Assembly (NCBI RefSeq): GCF_013346665.1
Contig: NZ_JABVBB010000019.1
Coordinates: 62,001 to 126,000 of the forward strand
Direction: 5' to 3'
DNA from: Sulfitobacter maritimus
GTDB lineage: Bacteria; Pseudomonadota; Alphaproteobacteria; Rhodobacterales; Rhodobacteraceae
DNA: 64,000 bases
Position 1 is the first letter of the stretch. Each line of letters opens with the position of its first letter. Positions 9,158 to 17,642 of the stretch are shown here, one piece after another. The position numbers and the translations under genes were made by a program. The notes beneath the pieces are model-generated. The model was not told the DNA's origin. It saw nothing but the letters and a program-made list of their open reading frames with translations, and did not search any database.

Positions 9158-10798
9158 ATGCAACTGAACACCCTTGGAACACCGCTTATACTCTTTCTCA
9201 TCCTCTTTTTCTTTGGGGGAACGTTTCTGCTGTCGCTCACCATCGGGCGCAAACGCGAGAACGCTGATAATTATATGACTGCGGGCAACGAGGTCGGCTT
9301 CGGCATCTCTGCCGCCTCTATGACCGCCACATGGATATGGGCCGCGTCGCTCTATGCCTCGGCCACATCGGGCTACACCTATGGGATTTCCGGGCCGATC
9401 CATTACGGGCTCTGGGGCGCTTTGATGATCCTTTTCATCTACCCCTTCGGGCGCCGCATCCGCAGCATCGCGCCACATGCGCATACGCTGGCCGAGATCC
9501 TGCACGCGCGCCACGGGCGATCCAGCCAGTTGATCCTTGCGGGGTCCAATTTGCTGGGCAGCCTGTTGAGCCTTACCTCCAACTTTATCGCGGGCGGGGC
9601 GCTGATTTCGATGCTGTCGCCCATCTCCTTCAGCGCGGGGATTTTGATGATCGGCACCGGGGTGTTGCTCTATACGCTGTGGTCCGGGGTGCGCGCGTCG
9701 ATCCTCACGGACTTCATTCAGGTCTGCGCCATGTTGGGGGCCGTGGTGATCATCGTGCCCGCGGTTTTCTTTGCTGCGGGCGGGCCTGAGATTTTTGTAA
9801 CCGGGGCGGCCAATCTAACGCCATCGCAGCAGAGCTTTTTCTCCTCCGACGCCTTCTTTAACCAAGGCGCGCCCTATATCGCGGCGGTGCTGGCCTATGC
9901 CATCGGTAACCAAACCATTGCGCAGCGGTTGTTTGCCGTGCGTGAGGACAAAATCCGCCAGACCTTTGTCACCGCGACCGTGGGCTATGGGGCGACTGTG
10001 ATCGGGGTGGGCATCCTTGGGGTGTTGGCGCTTTACCTCGGCGTTGATCCGATGGACGGCGATACCAACAACCTGATCCCGCAGCTGGCGTCGATGTATC
10101 TCGGCCCGATTTTGCTCTGCGTTTTCTTTGTCATGGTCATTGGGTCGCTTGCCTCAACGGCGGACTCTGATCTGGCCGCCATGTCCTCGATCGTGATGAC
10201 AGACATCTACGGACGCAATATCGCTAAAGAGGGCGCAGCCGATCCCCGGGTACTGCTGCTTGTTGGGCGGGTGACCATGATCACGGCAACCCTCGCGGCG
10301 CTGTATTTTGCCTCCAGCAAGTTCAACATTCTGGAGCTATTGGTTCTGGTCGGTGCGATCTGGGGCGCTTTGGTTTTCCCGGTGATTGCGAGCTTTTACT
10401 GGGACAAGGTCACAAACCGGGCCTTCTCGATCTCTGTCATTGCAGCCCTTGCGGCCTTCTTTCCCGTGCGTTTCGGCTGGATCGCGCTGGAAGGTCCGAC
10501 CGCCTTTGTGACCGACCTGCTGGCCGTCATCGGCGTGGGCGTGATCGCAGGGTTGATGGTGTTTGGCTTTCTCGGGCGGACCGCTGGCGTGGTTGCGGGG
10601 GCGATTGCAGCGCTTGTCGTGCTGCCCTTCGGGATCGGCTTCTTGCATCAATACCCGGTATTGACGGCCTCTCTTTTGGCCTATGCAGTCAGCATGATCC
10701 TTTGCGTGGCCCTGTCATGGGCCGGGCGGGAACGGTTTGATTTCGCCCGTATCAGTGCCGAGACCGGCAATTTCGATGACGCCACACCCACCGTTTAA
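9158..10798 (+). CDS. SSS-family sodium:solute symporter
   Basis: A 546-residue integral membrane protein with about 13 helices and the SSS hallmarks: the early GRKRENADNYMTAGNEVG loop segment, a TWIWAASLYA helix, and the downstream SLASTADSDLAAMSSI motif with the Ser/Thr that coordinates Na2. The family couples sodium entry to uptake of urea, sugars, acetate or osmolytes; the overall pattern is closest to the urea/purine-type branch, but the substrate is not resolvable here. It follows the oxygenase/reductase pair by 222 bases and may import that pathway's substrate. A 43-residue protein gene follows 14 bases later. Confidence 0.85.
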   Translation: MQLNTLGTPLILFLILFFFGGTFLLSLTIGRKRENADNYMTAGNEVGFGISAASMTATWIWAASLYASATSGYTYGISGPIHYGLWGALMILFIYPFGRRIRSIAPHAHTLAEILHARHGRSSQLILAGSNLLGSLLSLTSNFIAGGALISMLSPISFSAGILMIGTGVLLYTLWSGVRASILTDFIQVCAMLGAVVIIVPAVFFAAGGPEIFVTGAANLTPSQQSFFSSDAFFNQGAPYIAAVLAYAIGNQTIAQRLFAVREDKIRQTFVTATVGYGATVIGVGILGVLALYLGVDPMDGDTNNLIPQLASMYLGPILLCVFFVMVIGSLASTADSDLAAMSSIVMTDIYGRNIAKEGAADPRVLLLVGRVTMITATLAALYFASSKFNILELLVLVGAIWGALVFPVIASFYWDKVTNRAFSISVIAALAAFFPVRFGWIALEGPTAFVTDLLAVIGVGVIAGLMVFGFLGRTAGVVAGAIAALVVLPFGIGFLHQYPVLTASLLAYAVSMILCVALSWAGRERFDFARISAETGNFDDATPTV

Positions 10799-10812
10799 CG
10801 AAAGGAAGTCCA

Positions 10813-10944
10813 ATGTCTCCGACATTTTTGACGATCTATGTTCTGATCTTCCCGGCCATTGTTGCCGCTGTGCTGTTCTTTTTGCTGCAAGCCTTCTGGA
10901 AAGAGTGGCGTAAGGCCCGCAGGAGCGGAAAGAGCATCATCTAA
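10813..10944 (+). CDS. 43-aa membrane microprotein following the SSS symporter
   Basis: Translates as one hydrophobic helix (residues ~6-28, LTIYVLIFPAIVAAVLFFLL) followed by a basic tail (WKEWRKARRSGKSII). AAGGAAG lies just before the ATG, and the gene is 14 bases downstream of the symporter, so the two are probably co-transcribed. Small single-helix partners are known beside some SSS transporters; a subunit or stabiliser role is inference. Confidence 0.7.
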   Translation: MSPTFLTIYVLIFPAIVAAVLFFLLQAFWKEWRKARRSGKSII

Positions 10945-11280
10945 CGCGGCTTTGGCCGGCGGCATTGAGCCGCACCGCCGAGCATAAAGTCGGTGGCCTG
11001 GGGCAGTCAGGGTGGGCGGTTTAAGGAACGCTCGCACTGGCTGCCCCTTTTGCGTAGCGCGTGTCCCTCCCGGTCCCGCCTCGCGGGAACTTACGTTTGT
11101 CAAGCACCGCTTGTGCGCTGAGAACAGCAATTTAGGCCGCTTATAGCCAATAAAGCGCGATAGGCAGGCCCAATACTCCCAGTCTAGTAAACCGGCGCGC
11201 CCATATCGGACGTCGTACCGCAGCGCAGATAAAACATCTCAAACAAAGTGCGCTGACCATCAACCGAGTGGGAGTCCAAC
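10945..11280. other. Intergenic stretch without recognised gene
   Basis: 336 bases after the microprotein gene. I see no convincing coding frame, tRNA or strong terminator; short GC-rich complementary runs near 10953-10985 could form weak structure. Confidence 0.5.
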
Positions 11281-11472
11281 ATGAAATCTACGCTTACACG
11301 TTTACCCACGGCCGCTTTTATCGCAGCCAGCTTGACCACAGGCGCCGCCGCGCAAGAGGCGCTTTGGCCTTTTGAGGTGATAAATGCCGCCGACGGCGCG
11401 GGCGAGGCTGTGTCCTACGAAGGGTTGGAGCGTGCGGAGGAGTGGACGCATAAATGGAATGGTAGAGGGTAG
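11281..11472 (+). pseudogene. Truncated periplasmic binding protein (TorT-like N-terminus)
   Basis: 63 codons: a clean signal peptide (residues 1-24, ending GAAAQ) and about 30 residues of mature protein, WPFEVINAADGAGEAVSYEGLERAEE, after which the frame runs into unrelated WTHKWNGRG and stops. The mature start resembles the N-terminus of TorT-type periplasmic sensor/binding proteins, which are normally ~350 residues. The break lies immediately before the ParDE locus, so an insertion or deletion there is the likely cause. The TorT assignment is tentative. Confidence 0.45.
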
Positions 11473-11526
11473 TTCATATTTTGGCTGTTCGTTGCTCGTG
11501 TCTGGCTTCCATTGACCAAAACTCAG

Positions 11527-11547
11527 TATTGGCATATATTGCCAATA
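11527..11547. promoter_or_regulatory. Palindromic operator of parDE
   Basis: Perfect inverted repeat TATTGGCA-TATAT-TGCCAATA ending 16 bases before the parD start. ParD-type antitoxins repress their own operon by binding such palindromes. Confidence 0.65.
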
Positions 11548-11562
11548 AAGGAGCCCTAACTC

Positions 11563-11820
11563 ATGGTGACACGCAACGTTGTCCTGACCGAAACCCAAGA
11601 CCATCTGATCCAAGCCTTGGTCGCGTCAGGGCGCTACCAGAATGCGAGTGAAGCAATGCGCGCTGGCTTGAGGTTGCTTGAGCAGGAGGAGGCGCAGATC
11701 AGTGACATCCGCCAAGGGCTTTTAGAAGGTCTCGCGCAGGCCGAGGCGGGTGATTTCGCTGAGGGCAGCGGCAAAGATGCGATCCGTCGGGCCTTTGCGA
11801 CCGCGCGCGCGCGTTCATGA
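11563..11820 (+). CDS. parD: Type II antitoxin, ParD/RHH family
   Basis: 85 residues. The N-terminal ribbon-helix-helix (residues 1-45; NVVLTETQDHLIQ, then YQNASEAMRAGLRLLE) binds DNA and dimerises; the C-terminal tail (GKDAIRRAFATARARS) would wrap the toxin. AAGGAG precedes the ATG region. It overlaps the toxin gene by four bases (ATGA) and has a perfect palindrome in its promoter. Confidence 0.85.
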   Translation: MVTRNVVLTETQDHLIQALVASGRYQNASEAMRAGLRLLEQEEAQISDIRQGLLEGLAQAEAGDFAEGSGKDAIRRAFATARARS

Positions 11821-12152
11821 GCCGATCCTTCCGGCTGACCCGTCGTGCGGAATCCAGCCTCATTGAAATCGCCAGATGGACGATTAAAACTTTCGGGCTG
11901 CGACAAGCAGAGCTTTACGAGGCCGAATTGCTCAACCGCTGTGAGAGTATTTTAAAGGGCGAAGCCCATAGTCGGAGTTGCGCAGATCTCGTTGATGGTG
12001 TGAAGGACCTGCGTTTCATAAGGGCAGGGGAGCATTTCTTGGTCTTTCTGGATCGATCGGACGAGATCATAATTGTCGATATCCTCCATTCCCGCAGCGA
12101 TCTCCCGCGTCATGTTGCTTCGCTGTCGGCTATGAAGTTCGAAAACTGCTGA
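11817..12152 (+). CDS. parE: Type II toxin, ParE/RelE family
   Basis: 111 residues of the RelE/ParE fold: an N-terminal FRLTRRAESSLIEIARWTIKTFG helical pair, central GVKDLRFIRAGEHFLVF strands and IIIVDILHSRSDLP near the C-terminus, matching ParE (basic residues and the HSRSD box). ParE toxins inhibit DNA gyrase; RelE members cut mRNA, and the ParD partner favours the gyrase type. Translation is coupled to the antitoxin. Confidence 0.85.
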   Translation: MSRSFRLTRRAESSLIEIARWTIKTFGLRQAELYEAELLNRCESILKGEAHSRSCADLVDGVKDLRFIRAGEHFLVFLDRSDEIIIVDILHSRSDLPRHVASLSAMKFENC

Positions 12153-12235
12153 TCTACGTTAATCCGAAAGCCTTCGTCAGATTGACAGAAAATGCGACGT
12201 TTCAAATTTTTGCGGTGTTCCTCCGACGTCTGCTC

Positions 12236-13018
12236 CTACCGTCGATGGACATGTGATGAGGGTGAAATGGCATTCGCAGTGTCTTGCAGCGCCGGTAGTA
12301 TCTCCGCCTCAATCCGCGCGCGCGTCCACGTGTGGGCAGAGACCGAACATTGCACAGCCGCCAGGGCGCGTCCATCCGGTCCAGTGATCGGGCAAGCGAC
12401 ACCGATTTCAGACAGAATCATCTGATCGCTAGAAATGGCAAACCCTTGCTGTGCCGTTTCATTGATGTTTCGCCGAATGACCTCGCGGTCCAAAGTCGTG
12501 CGGGCGGTGAAGGGCTTCAAAGACCATGTATCAATAGCCTCGGCGCGGTCCTCGGGGGAAAACGTCGAGAGGATCGCCCGCCCCGCCGAAGTTGATAGCG
12601 CGGGCAAGCGGCGGCCCACGACGGTAGCCGCGAAATAGGTGCGCTGACAGGGCAGGCGGCTGACGTAGATGATATGGTCTCCCGACAGTTCAGCGAGGTT
12701 CACCGTCTCACCAATCTCTTGGCTCAGGTCAATGAGCTTCGGAATGGCTTGCCCCACCAACTGATCCGACCAGTAATAGGCATAGGCCAGTTCAAGCCAC
12801 GCATGGGAGGGACGAAACCGCCGTGTGGCCGGATCTTTGTCCAACATGCCCTCGATATGCAGCGTATTAGTCAACCGCTGAACCGCGCTTTTGTCGAGCC
12901 CGGTCCGCGCTGAAAGCTCAACCAGCGAAAGTTCTGTATGTGATTCATCAAAGGCGCGCAGCAGACGCAAACCTTTGGCGAGCGAGCCAACGTAGAGTGT
13001 ATTTTTCTTTTTTTCCAA
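12236..13018 (-). CDS. IclR family regulator
   Basis: 260 residues: an N-terminal winged HTH (residues ~10-70; SLAKGLRLLRAF, LSLVELSARTGLDKSAVQRL) and a C-terminal ligand-binding domain of the IclR type (residues ~85-255, with FAATVVGRRLPALSTSAGRAIL). The start is TTG at 13018 with GGAGAGGG upstream; no ATG fits. It is divergent from the peptide ABC operon, and a perfect palindrome lies between them, so it probably represses or activates that operon in response to an imported peptide or its breakdown product. Confidence 0.85.
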   Translation of the reverse strand: MEKKKNTLYVGSLAKGLRLLRAFDESHTELSLVELSARTGLDKSAVQRLTNTLHIEGMLDKDPATRRFRPSHAWLELAYAYYWSDQLVGQAIPKLIDLSQEIGETVNLAELSGDHIIYVSRLPCQRTYFAATVVGRRLPALSTSAGRAILSTFSPEDRAEAIDTWSLKPFTARTTLDREVIRRNINETAQQGFAISSDQMILSEIGVACPITGPDGRALAAVQCSVSAHTWTRARIEAEILPALQDTANAISPSSHVHRR

Positions 13019-13107
13019 AGCTTTAGCCCTCTCCTTCGTCTGTCGCGTTTAGCGGGGCTTGACGCCTCGTTATCAGTTCGCGTTTATTGATCGTATAGCG
13101 ATATTGC

Positions 13108-13124
13108 GTATTACTATGTAATAC
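13108..13124. promoter_or_regulatory. Candidate IclR operator
   Basis: GTATTAC-TAT-GTAATAC, a perfect 7-bp inverted repeat in the 163-base divergent region between the IclR gene and the ABC binding-protein gene. Size and symmetry suit an IclR dimer site. Confidence 0.5.
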
Positions 13125-13181
13125 TTCGCTGCAAGTAAAAAACGGTCCGGACGCATGTTCGTTAATCACAGGGAGTTGACC

Positions 13182-14699
13182 ATGAAATCCACGGTCTTGA
13201 AATCAACCGTCGCGGGGCTCATTCTAGCCGCTGCGGCAAGCACCGCTTCGGCGGACAAGGCGAATGACACTTTGCGTGTCGCCTTTACCAAAGAGCTTGA
13301 AAACGTCGATAGCTACTTCAACTCCTCTCGCGAGGGGGTGGTTTTGCAGCGCGCTGTCTGGGACGGTCTGATCTATCGCGACCCAGTGACCAATGAATAC
13401 CAAGGCAACCTTGCGACCGAGTGGACTTGGATCGACGACACGACCATCGAACTTAAATTGCGCGAAGGCGTGAAGTTTCACGATGGCTCTGACTTTACCG
13501 CCGATGACGTGGTGTTCACAGTCAACTACGTTGCGGATGAAGCGAATGGCGTAAAAACACAGCGCAACGTCAACTGGATGAAATCGGCTGAGAAAGTCGA
13601 TGACTACACCGTGCGCATCATGCTGAAAGAGAAATTCCCGGCGGCAATCGAATTTCTCTCTGGTCCGGTGTCGATGTATCCCAGCGACTATTACGCGGAA
13701 GCCGGTCCCGAAGGCATGGGCCTGAAACCCGTCGGCACTGGCCCTTACAAGGTAACCGAGGTCATCCCCGGCCAGCAGTTTAAACTTGAAGCCTATGAAG
13801 GCTACCACGACAGCCCCAAGGGCAAGCCCAGCATCAAGAATATCGACATCCGTACAATTCCGGATGTGAACACGCAAATGGCAGAGCTATTTAGCGGTTC
13901 GCTCGATATGATTTGGCAAGTCCCGTCTGACCAAGCCGAGAAGCTTGGGCAACGTGATGAGTTTCAGGTCTCCAATGAATCCACCATGCGTGTCGGCTAT
14001 CTGACGATGGACGCGGCTGGCCGTTCGGAGGACAGCCCTTTCACCGATATCCGGGTCCGCAAGGCGGTAAACTACGCGATCAACCGGCAAGAGCTGGTAG
14101 ATGCTTTGCTGAAAGGTAAGTCCAAGGTCGTCAACACGCCTTGTTTCCCCAGCCAGTTCGGCTGCGATGAAAGCGCTGCAGTGGCCTATGAGTACGACCC
14201 GGAAAAAGCAAAAGCATTGCTTGCGGAAGCAGGCTATGAGGACGGGCTTTCAGTTGACTTCTACGCTTACCGTGACCGCGAATATGCCGAAGCAATTACA
14301 AGCTATCTGAACGCTGTGGGCATCGATACGAACTTCAAGATGTTGCAATACTCCGCCCTGCGCGAGCAGAATATGAAGGGCGAGACGCCGATCTCTTTCC
14401 AGACATGGGGCAGCTATTCCATCAACGACGCTTCAGCGATGGTCAGCCAGTTCTTCAAACATGGTTCTCTCGACTATGCTATGGATGACGAGACGCGCGA
14501 CTACCTGACAAAAGCGGATAGCTCGACCGACCCAGAAGTGCGCAAAGAGAACTACAGCAAGGCGATCGAACGGATCACCGAGCAAGCCTATTGGGCGCCA
14601 ATGTTTTCCTATAACACCAACTACGTGATGACCAACGAAGTGAACTATACGCCAACGGCGGATGAGGTTCTGCGTTTCACGACGATGGAATGGAAATAA
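13182..14699 (+). CDS. Peptide ABC transporter substrate-binding protein (SBP family 5)
   Basis: 505 residues with a signal peptide (residues 1-24, ending TASA-D). The mature protein has the family 5 (DppA/OppA) architecture: LREGVKFHDGSDFTADDVVFT near residue 100, VGTGPYKV near 190 and VRKAVNYAINRQELVDALL near 305. These periplasmic proteins bind di/oligopeptides, and relatives bind glutathione. The ATG at 13182 follows GGGAG. It heads an operon with both permeases, both ATPases, a gamma-glutamyltransferase and an M20 peptidase; a terminator-like hairpin lies just behind it. Confidence 0.9.
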   Translation: MKSTVLKSTVAGLILAAAASTASADKANDTLRVAFTKELENVDSYFNSSREGVVLQRAVWDGLIYRDPVTNEYQGNLATEWTWIDDTTIELKLREGVKFHDGSDFTADDVVFTVNYVADEANGVKTQRNVNWMKSAEKVDDYTVRIMLKEKFPAAIEFLSGPVSMYPSDYYAEAGPEGMGLKPVGTGPYKVTEVIPGQQFKLEAYEGYHDSPKGKPSIKNIDIRTIPDVNTQMAELFSGSLDMIWQVPSDQAEKLGQRDEFQVSNESTMRVGYLTMDAAGRSEDSPFTDIRVRKAVNYAINRQELVDALLKGKSKVVNTPCFPSQFGCDESAAVAYEYDPEKAKALLAEAGYEDGLSVDFYAYRDREYAEAITSYLNAVGIDTNFKMLQYSALREQNMKGETPISFQTWGSYSINDASAMVSQFFKHGSLDYAMDDETRDYLTKADSSTDPEVRKENYSKAIERITEQAYWAPMFSYNTNYVMTNEVNYTPTADEVLRFTTMEWK

Positions 14700-14706
14700 G
14701 CCAATC

Positions 14707-14741
14707 GGCAGGGGCGACTTGATTGCCGCCCCCGCCTTTTT
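14707..14741 (+). terminator. Attenuator hairpin after the binding-protein gene
   Basis: Stem GGCAGGGGCG / CGCCCCCGCC (one mismatch), 10-base loop, then five T. It sits between the binding-protein gene and the first permease gene, so it would partly end transcripts and give more binding protein than membrane complex. Confidence 0.7.
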
Positions 14742-14818
14742 CCTCTCTCCCCAACATCCTTCCATATCCAAGGCGGTAGGCATTTTGCCTCCGGCACAGC
14801 CTCAAGGTAGTTGCACAG

Positions 14819-15736
14819 GTGCTTCAATTCATTCTCAAACGCTTGGGATTGGCCATTCTCGTGGCCTTCACCGTGTCGTTTATCAGCTTTAGCTTGCTGT
14901 TCTTATCCGGCGACCCAGCCGCGGCATTGGCCGGCGAAACCGCCAGTGGCGAAGACGTCGAAGCGCTTCGCAGGCTTTATGGTTTCGACCGTCCGATGTT
15001 GGTACAATACGGCGATTGGCTGTTTTCGGCACTGCAAGGCGACTTTGGTGAAAGCTACTATTTCCGTCTGCCGGTTGCTTCGCTGATTGCAGACCGTCTA
15101 AGCGTTACCATGATCCTTGGCGTTTGCGGCATTACCTTTGCGCTGCTGACTGCGGTGCCGCTGGGAGTGGTCGCTGCAATCCGCCCAAATTCGATCATCG
15201 ACCGTATCGCCCTGTTCATCTCGGTAGCTGGTCAAGCGATGCCAAGCTTTTGGTTCGGCCTGATCTTGATCGTGGTCTTTGCCATTCAACTGGGCTGGCT
15301 GCCACCATCGGGCACCGCCACATGGCGCCATTTTATCTTACCCACCATTGTGCTGGGCTACTACGCGATGCCCGCCATCATGCGGCTGACCCGTGCCGGG
15401 ATGCTTGATGTTCTGAGTTCTGACTACATCCGAACCGCCCGCGCTAAAGGCGCGAACGAGACCCGCGTGATGTTCCGCCATGCGCTGCGCAACGCGATCA
15501 TCCCGGTCGTGAGCCTCGCCGCGGTGCAAATGGGTTTCATGCTCGGAGGCTCCATTGTTGTGGAGTCGATCTTTGCTCTGCACGGCGCGGGCTATCTGGC
15601 GTGGGAAAGCATCGCGCGCAACGACCTGCCCACTGTGCAGGCGCTAATCCTGATCTTCTCGATGTTCTACATCGTTTTTACCTTCCTCGCAGACGTGCTC
15701 AACGCATGGCTCGACCCCCGCATGAGGACCAGCTGA
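14819..15736 (+). CDS. Peptide ABC transporter permease, DppB-like
   Basis: 305 residues, six transmembrane helices, with the BPD_transp_1 domain. The FILKRLGLAILVAFTVSF N-terminal helix and the cytoplasmic coupling loop DYIRTARAKGANETRVMFRHALRNAIIP (quoted here only by its ends, ARAKG and RHALRNA) are typical of the DppB/OppB subunit. Starts with GTG at 14819. The next permease begins one base after its stop, indicating coupled expression. Confidence 0.9.
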   Translation: MLQFILKRLGLAILVAFTVSFISFSLLFLSGDPAAALAGETASGEDVEALRRLYGFDRPMLVQYGDWLFSALQGDFGESYYFRLPVASLIADRLSVTMILGVCGITFALLTAVPLGVVAAIRPNSIIDRIALFISVAGQAMPSFWFGLILIVVFAIQLGWLPPSGTATWRHFILPTIVLGYYAMPAIMRLTRAGMLDVLSSDYIRTARAKGANETRVMFRHALRNAIIPVVSLAAVQMGFMLGGSIVVESIFALHGAGYLAWESIARNDLPTVQALILIFSMFYIVFTFLADVLNAWLDPRMRTS

Positions 15737-15737
15737 C

Positions 15738-16640
15738 ATGGCCACCACAAGCACGCATGACAGCCTTCTCGACGAAATCTCAGGCCCGACGCCGGCCCAG
15801 ATGCTGCGCAAACGGATCTTCGGGCATCAAGGTTTCCTGATCGGGGCCATTGTTCTGATCCTGCTCACCATCGTTGCAATCCTTGCTCCATGGCTCGCGC
15901 CGCACGACCCCTATGCGCAAAGCCTGATGAGCCGCATGGAACCGCCAGTCTTTCTGGGCGGTGATTGGGAGCATCCTTTGGGGACCGACCATTTGGGCCG
16001 CGACTACCTGTCACGCCTGATCTACGGCGCACGGATTTCGCTGCTGATCGGGGCCGTGGCGGCACTGATTTCGGGCGTGATCGGCACGGCTATGGGTGTC
16101 GCTGCTGGCTACTTTGGCGGTAAGGTCGATGCGGTCGTAACTTTTCTGATCAACGTGCGTCTGGCAATGCCGGTGGTGCTGGTGGCCCTCGCGGTCGTGG
16201 CAATCCTCGGCGGCTCGCTGCAAGTGGTGATCGGTGTGCTCGGGTTGCTGCTTTGGGATCGGTTCGCGGTGGTGATGCGGGCCTCGACCATGCAGGTCCG
16301 GCGGCGTGAATATGTGGCGGCGGCTCAAGTGATCGGTGCCTCAACTCCGCGCATCCTCCTGTCCGAGATCATGCCCAACATTGCCAACAACCTCATCGTC
16401 GTTGTGACGCTGGAAATGGCCCATGCGATCCTTCTCGAAGCGGCACTGTCTTTCCTTGGTCTTGGGGTGCAACCGCCGACGCCGAGTTGGGGGCTTATGG
16501 TCTCTGAAGGGAAAAACATGATGCTGTTCGAGCCGTGGCTCGTGCTGATCCCCGGTGCTGTCCTTTTCGTGCTGGTGCTGGCGATCAACCTGATGGGTGA
16601 CGGCCTGCGCGATGTGACCGCCCCCGAGAACCGGAGCTGA
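15738..16640 (+). CDS. Peptide ABC transporter permease, DppC-like
   Basis: 300 residues. An OppC-type N-terminal segment with the first helix (residues ~30-55) is followed by HPLGTDHLGRDYLSRLIYG, the periplasmic signature of DppC, and the five-helix permease domain with coupling loop EYVAAAQVIGAS. Forms the translocation pore with the preceding permease. The ATPase gene follows 3 bases later. Confidence 0.9.
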   Translation: MATTSTHDSLLDEISGPTPAQMLRKRIFGHQGFLIGAIVLILLTIVAILAPWLAPHDPYAQSLMSRMEPPVFLGGDWEHPLGTDHLGRDYLSRLIYGARISLLIGAVAALISGVIGTAMGVAAGYFGGKVDAVVTFLINVRLAMPVVLVALAVVAILGGSLQVVIGVLGLLLWDRFAVVMRASTMQVRRREYVAAAQVIGASTPRILLSEIMPNIANNLIVVVTLEMAHAILLEAALSFLGLGVQPPTPSWGLMVSEGKNMMLFEPWLVLIPGAVLFVLVLAINLMGDGLRDVTAPENRS

Positions 16641-16643
16641 CCC

Positions 16644-17642
16644 ATGACAGAACCACTTTTGAGCGTCCGCAACCTGCGGCTGGACATTCCCACGGGCAGC
16701 GGCACCTTGCATGCGGTGCGCGGGATCGACTTTGATCTCAACCGGGGCGAAACCCTCTGCATCGTCGGCGAAAGCGGCTCGGGCAAATCGCTCACCTCGC
16801 TCGCGTTGATGGGGCTCTTGGGCAAATCCATCAAGCGGAACGCGGATCGGATGACCTTTGACGGGATCGAGCTGACCACCGCCAGCCAAGGCCAGATGCG
16901 CAGGCTGCGCGGGGCGCGGATGGCGATGATCTTTCAAGAGCCGATGACCTCGCTTAACCCGGCCTACACCATTGGAGACCAACTGGCAGAGGCGCTACTC
17001 TTGCACCGCAAAGTCAGCCGCCAGCAGGCCCGCGACCGGGCGATTGAACTGCTCGAAAAAGTCGGCATCACCGCGGCCGAGAGCCGTCTGTCGCAATACC
17101 CGCACCAACTCTCGGGCGGTCTGCGACAGCGCGTGATGATCGCCATGGCGCTGATGTGCGAGCCGGAACTGATCATTGCGGACGAGCCGACAACCGCGCT
17201 CGACGTGACCATTCAAGCGCAAATCCTGCGGCTGTTGCACGATCTGGGGCGCGAGATGAATATGGCCGTGATCCTCATCACCCATGACCTCGGCGTCGTG
17301 GCCCGCGTGGCCGACAAGGTCGCGGTGATGTACGCCGGTGAGCTGGTCGAGACCGGCCCGGTGCGCGACATCTTCAACGCGCCCTCGCATCCCTATACCC
17401 GCGGGTTGCTGCGCTGCATCCCCCTGCCAGGTAAGACCGACCGGGGCGCGAAACTGGGCACCATTCCGGGCATTGTGCCCTCGCTCGTGGGCGAGGTCGA
17501 GGGCTGCGTCTTCCGTACCCGATGCCCCCACGCGGTGGCCGAATGTCGCGGCGATATCCCCAAACGCGAGGACGGCAACCACGCTTTCCGTTGCATATTC
17601 CCCGATGGCAAACGCCATTCCGAGAAGGAGCTGACCGTATGA
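16644..17642 (+). CDS. Peptide ABC transporter ATP-binding protein, DppD-like
   Basis: 332 residues. Walker A GESGSGKS (residues ~41-48), Q-loop in MIFQEPMTSLNP, signature LSGGLRQR, Walker B LIIADEPTTALD and switch His in LITHDLG. The C-terminal oligopeptide-transporter extension with the Cys cluster (CVFRTRCPHAVAEC) probably holds the 4Fe-4S cluster known in this subgroup. It ends in an ATGA overlap with the next ATPase gene. Confidence 0.92.
   Translation: MTEPLLSVRNLRLDIPTGSGTLHAVRGIDFDLNRGETLCIVGESGSGKSLTSLALMGLLGKSIKRNADRMTFDGIELTTASQGQMRRLRGARMAMIFQEPMTSLNPAYTIGDQLAEALLLHRKVSRQQARDRAIELLEKVGITAAESRLSQYPHQLSGGLRQRVMIAMALMCEPELIIADEPTTALDVTIQAQILRLLHDLGREMNMAVILITHDLGVVARVADKVAVMYAGELVETGPVRDIFNAPSHPYTRGLLRCIPLPGKTDRGAKLGTIPGIVPSLVGEVEGCVFRTRCPHAVAECRGDIPKREDGNHAFRCIFPDGKRHSEKELTV

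Noticed and set aside
8963..9514. Minus-strand frame of 183 codons before and across the symporter start
   Set aside because: Overlaps the well supported symporter gene on the other strand and has no recognisable domain.
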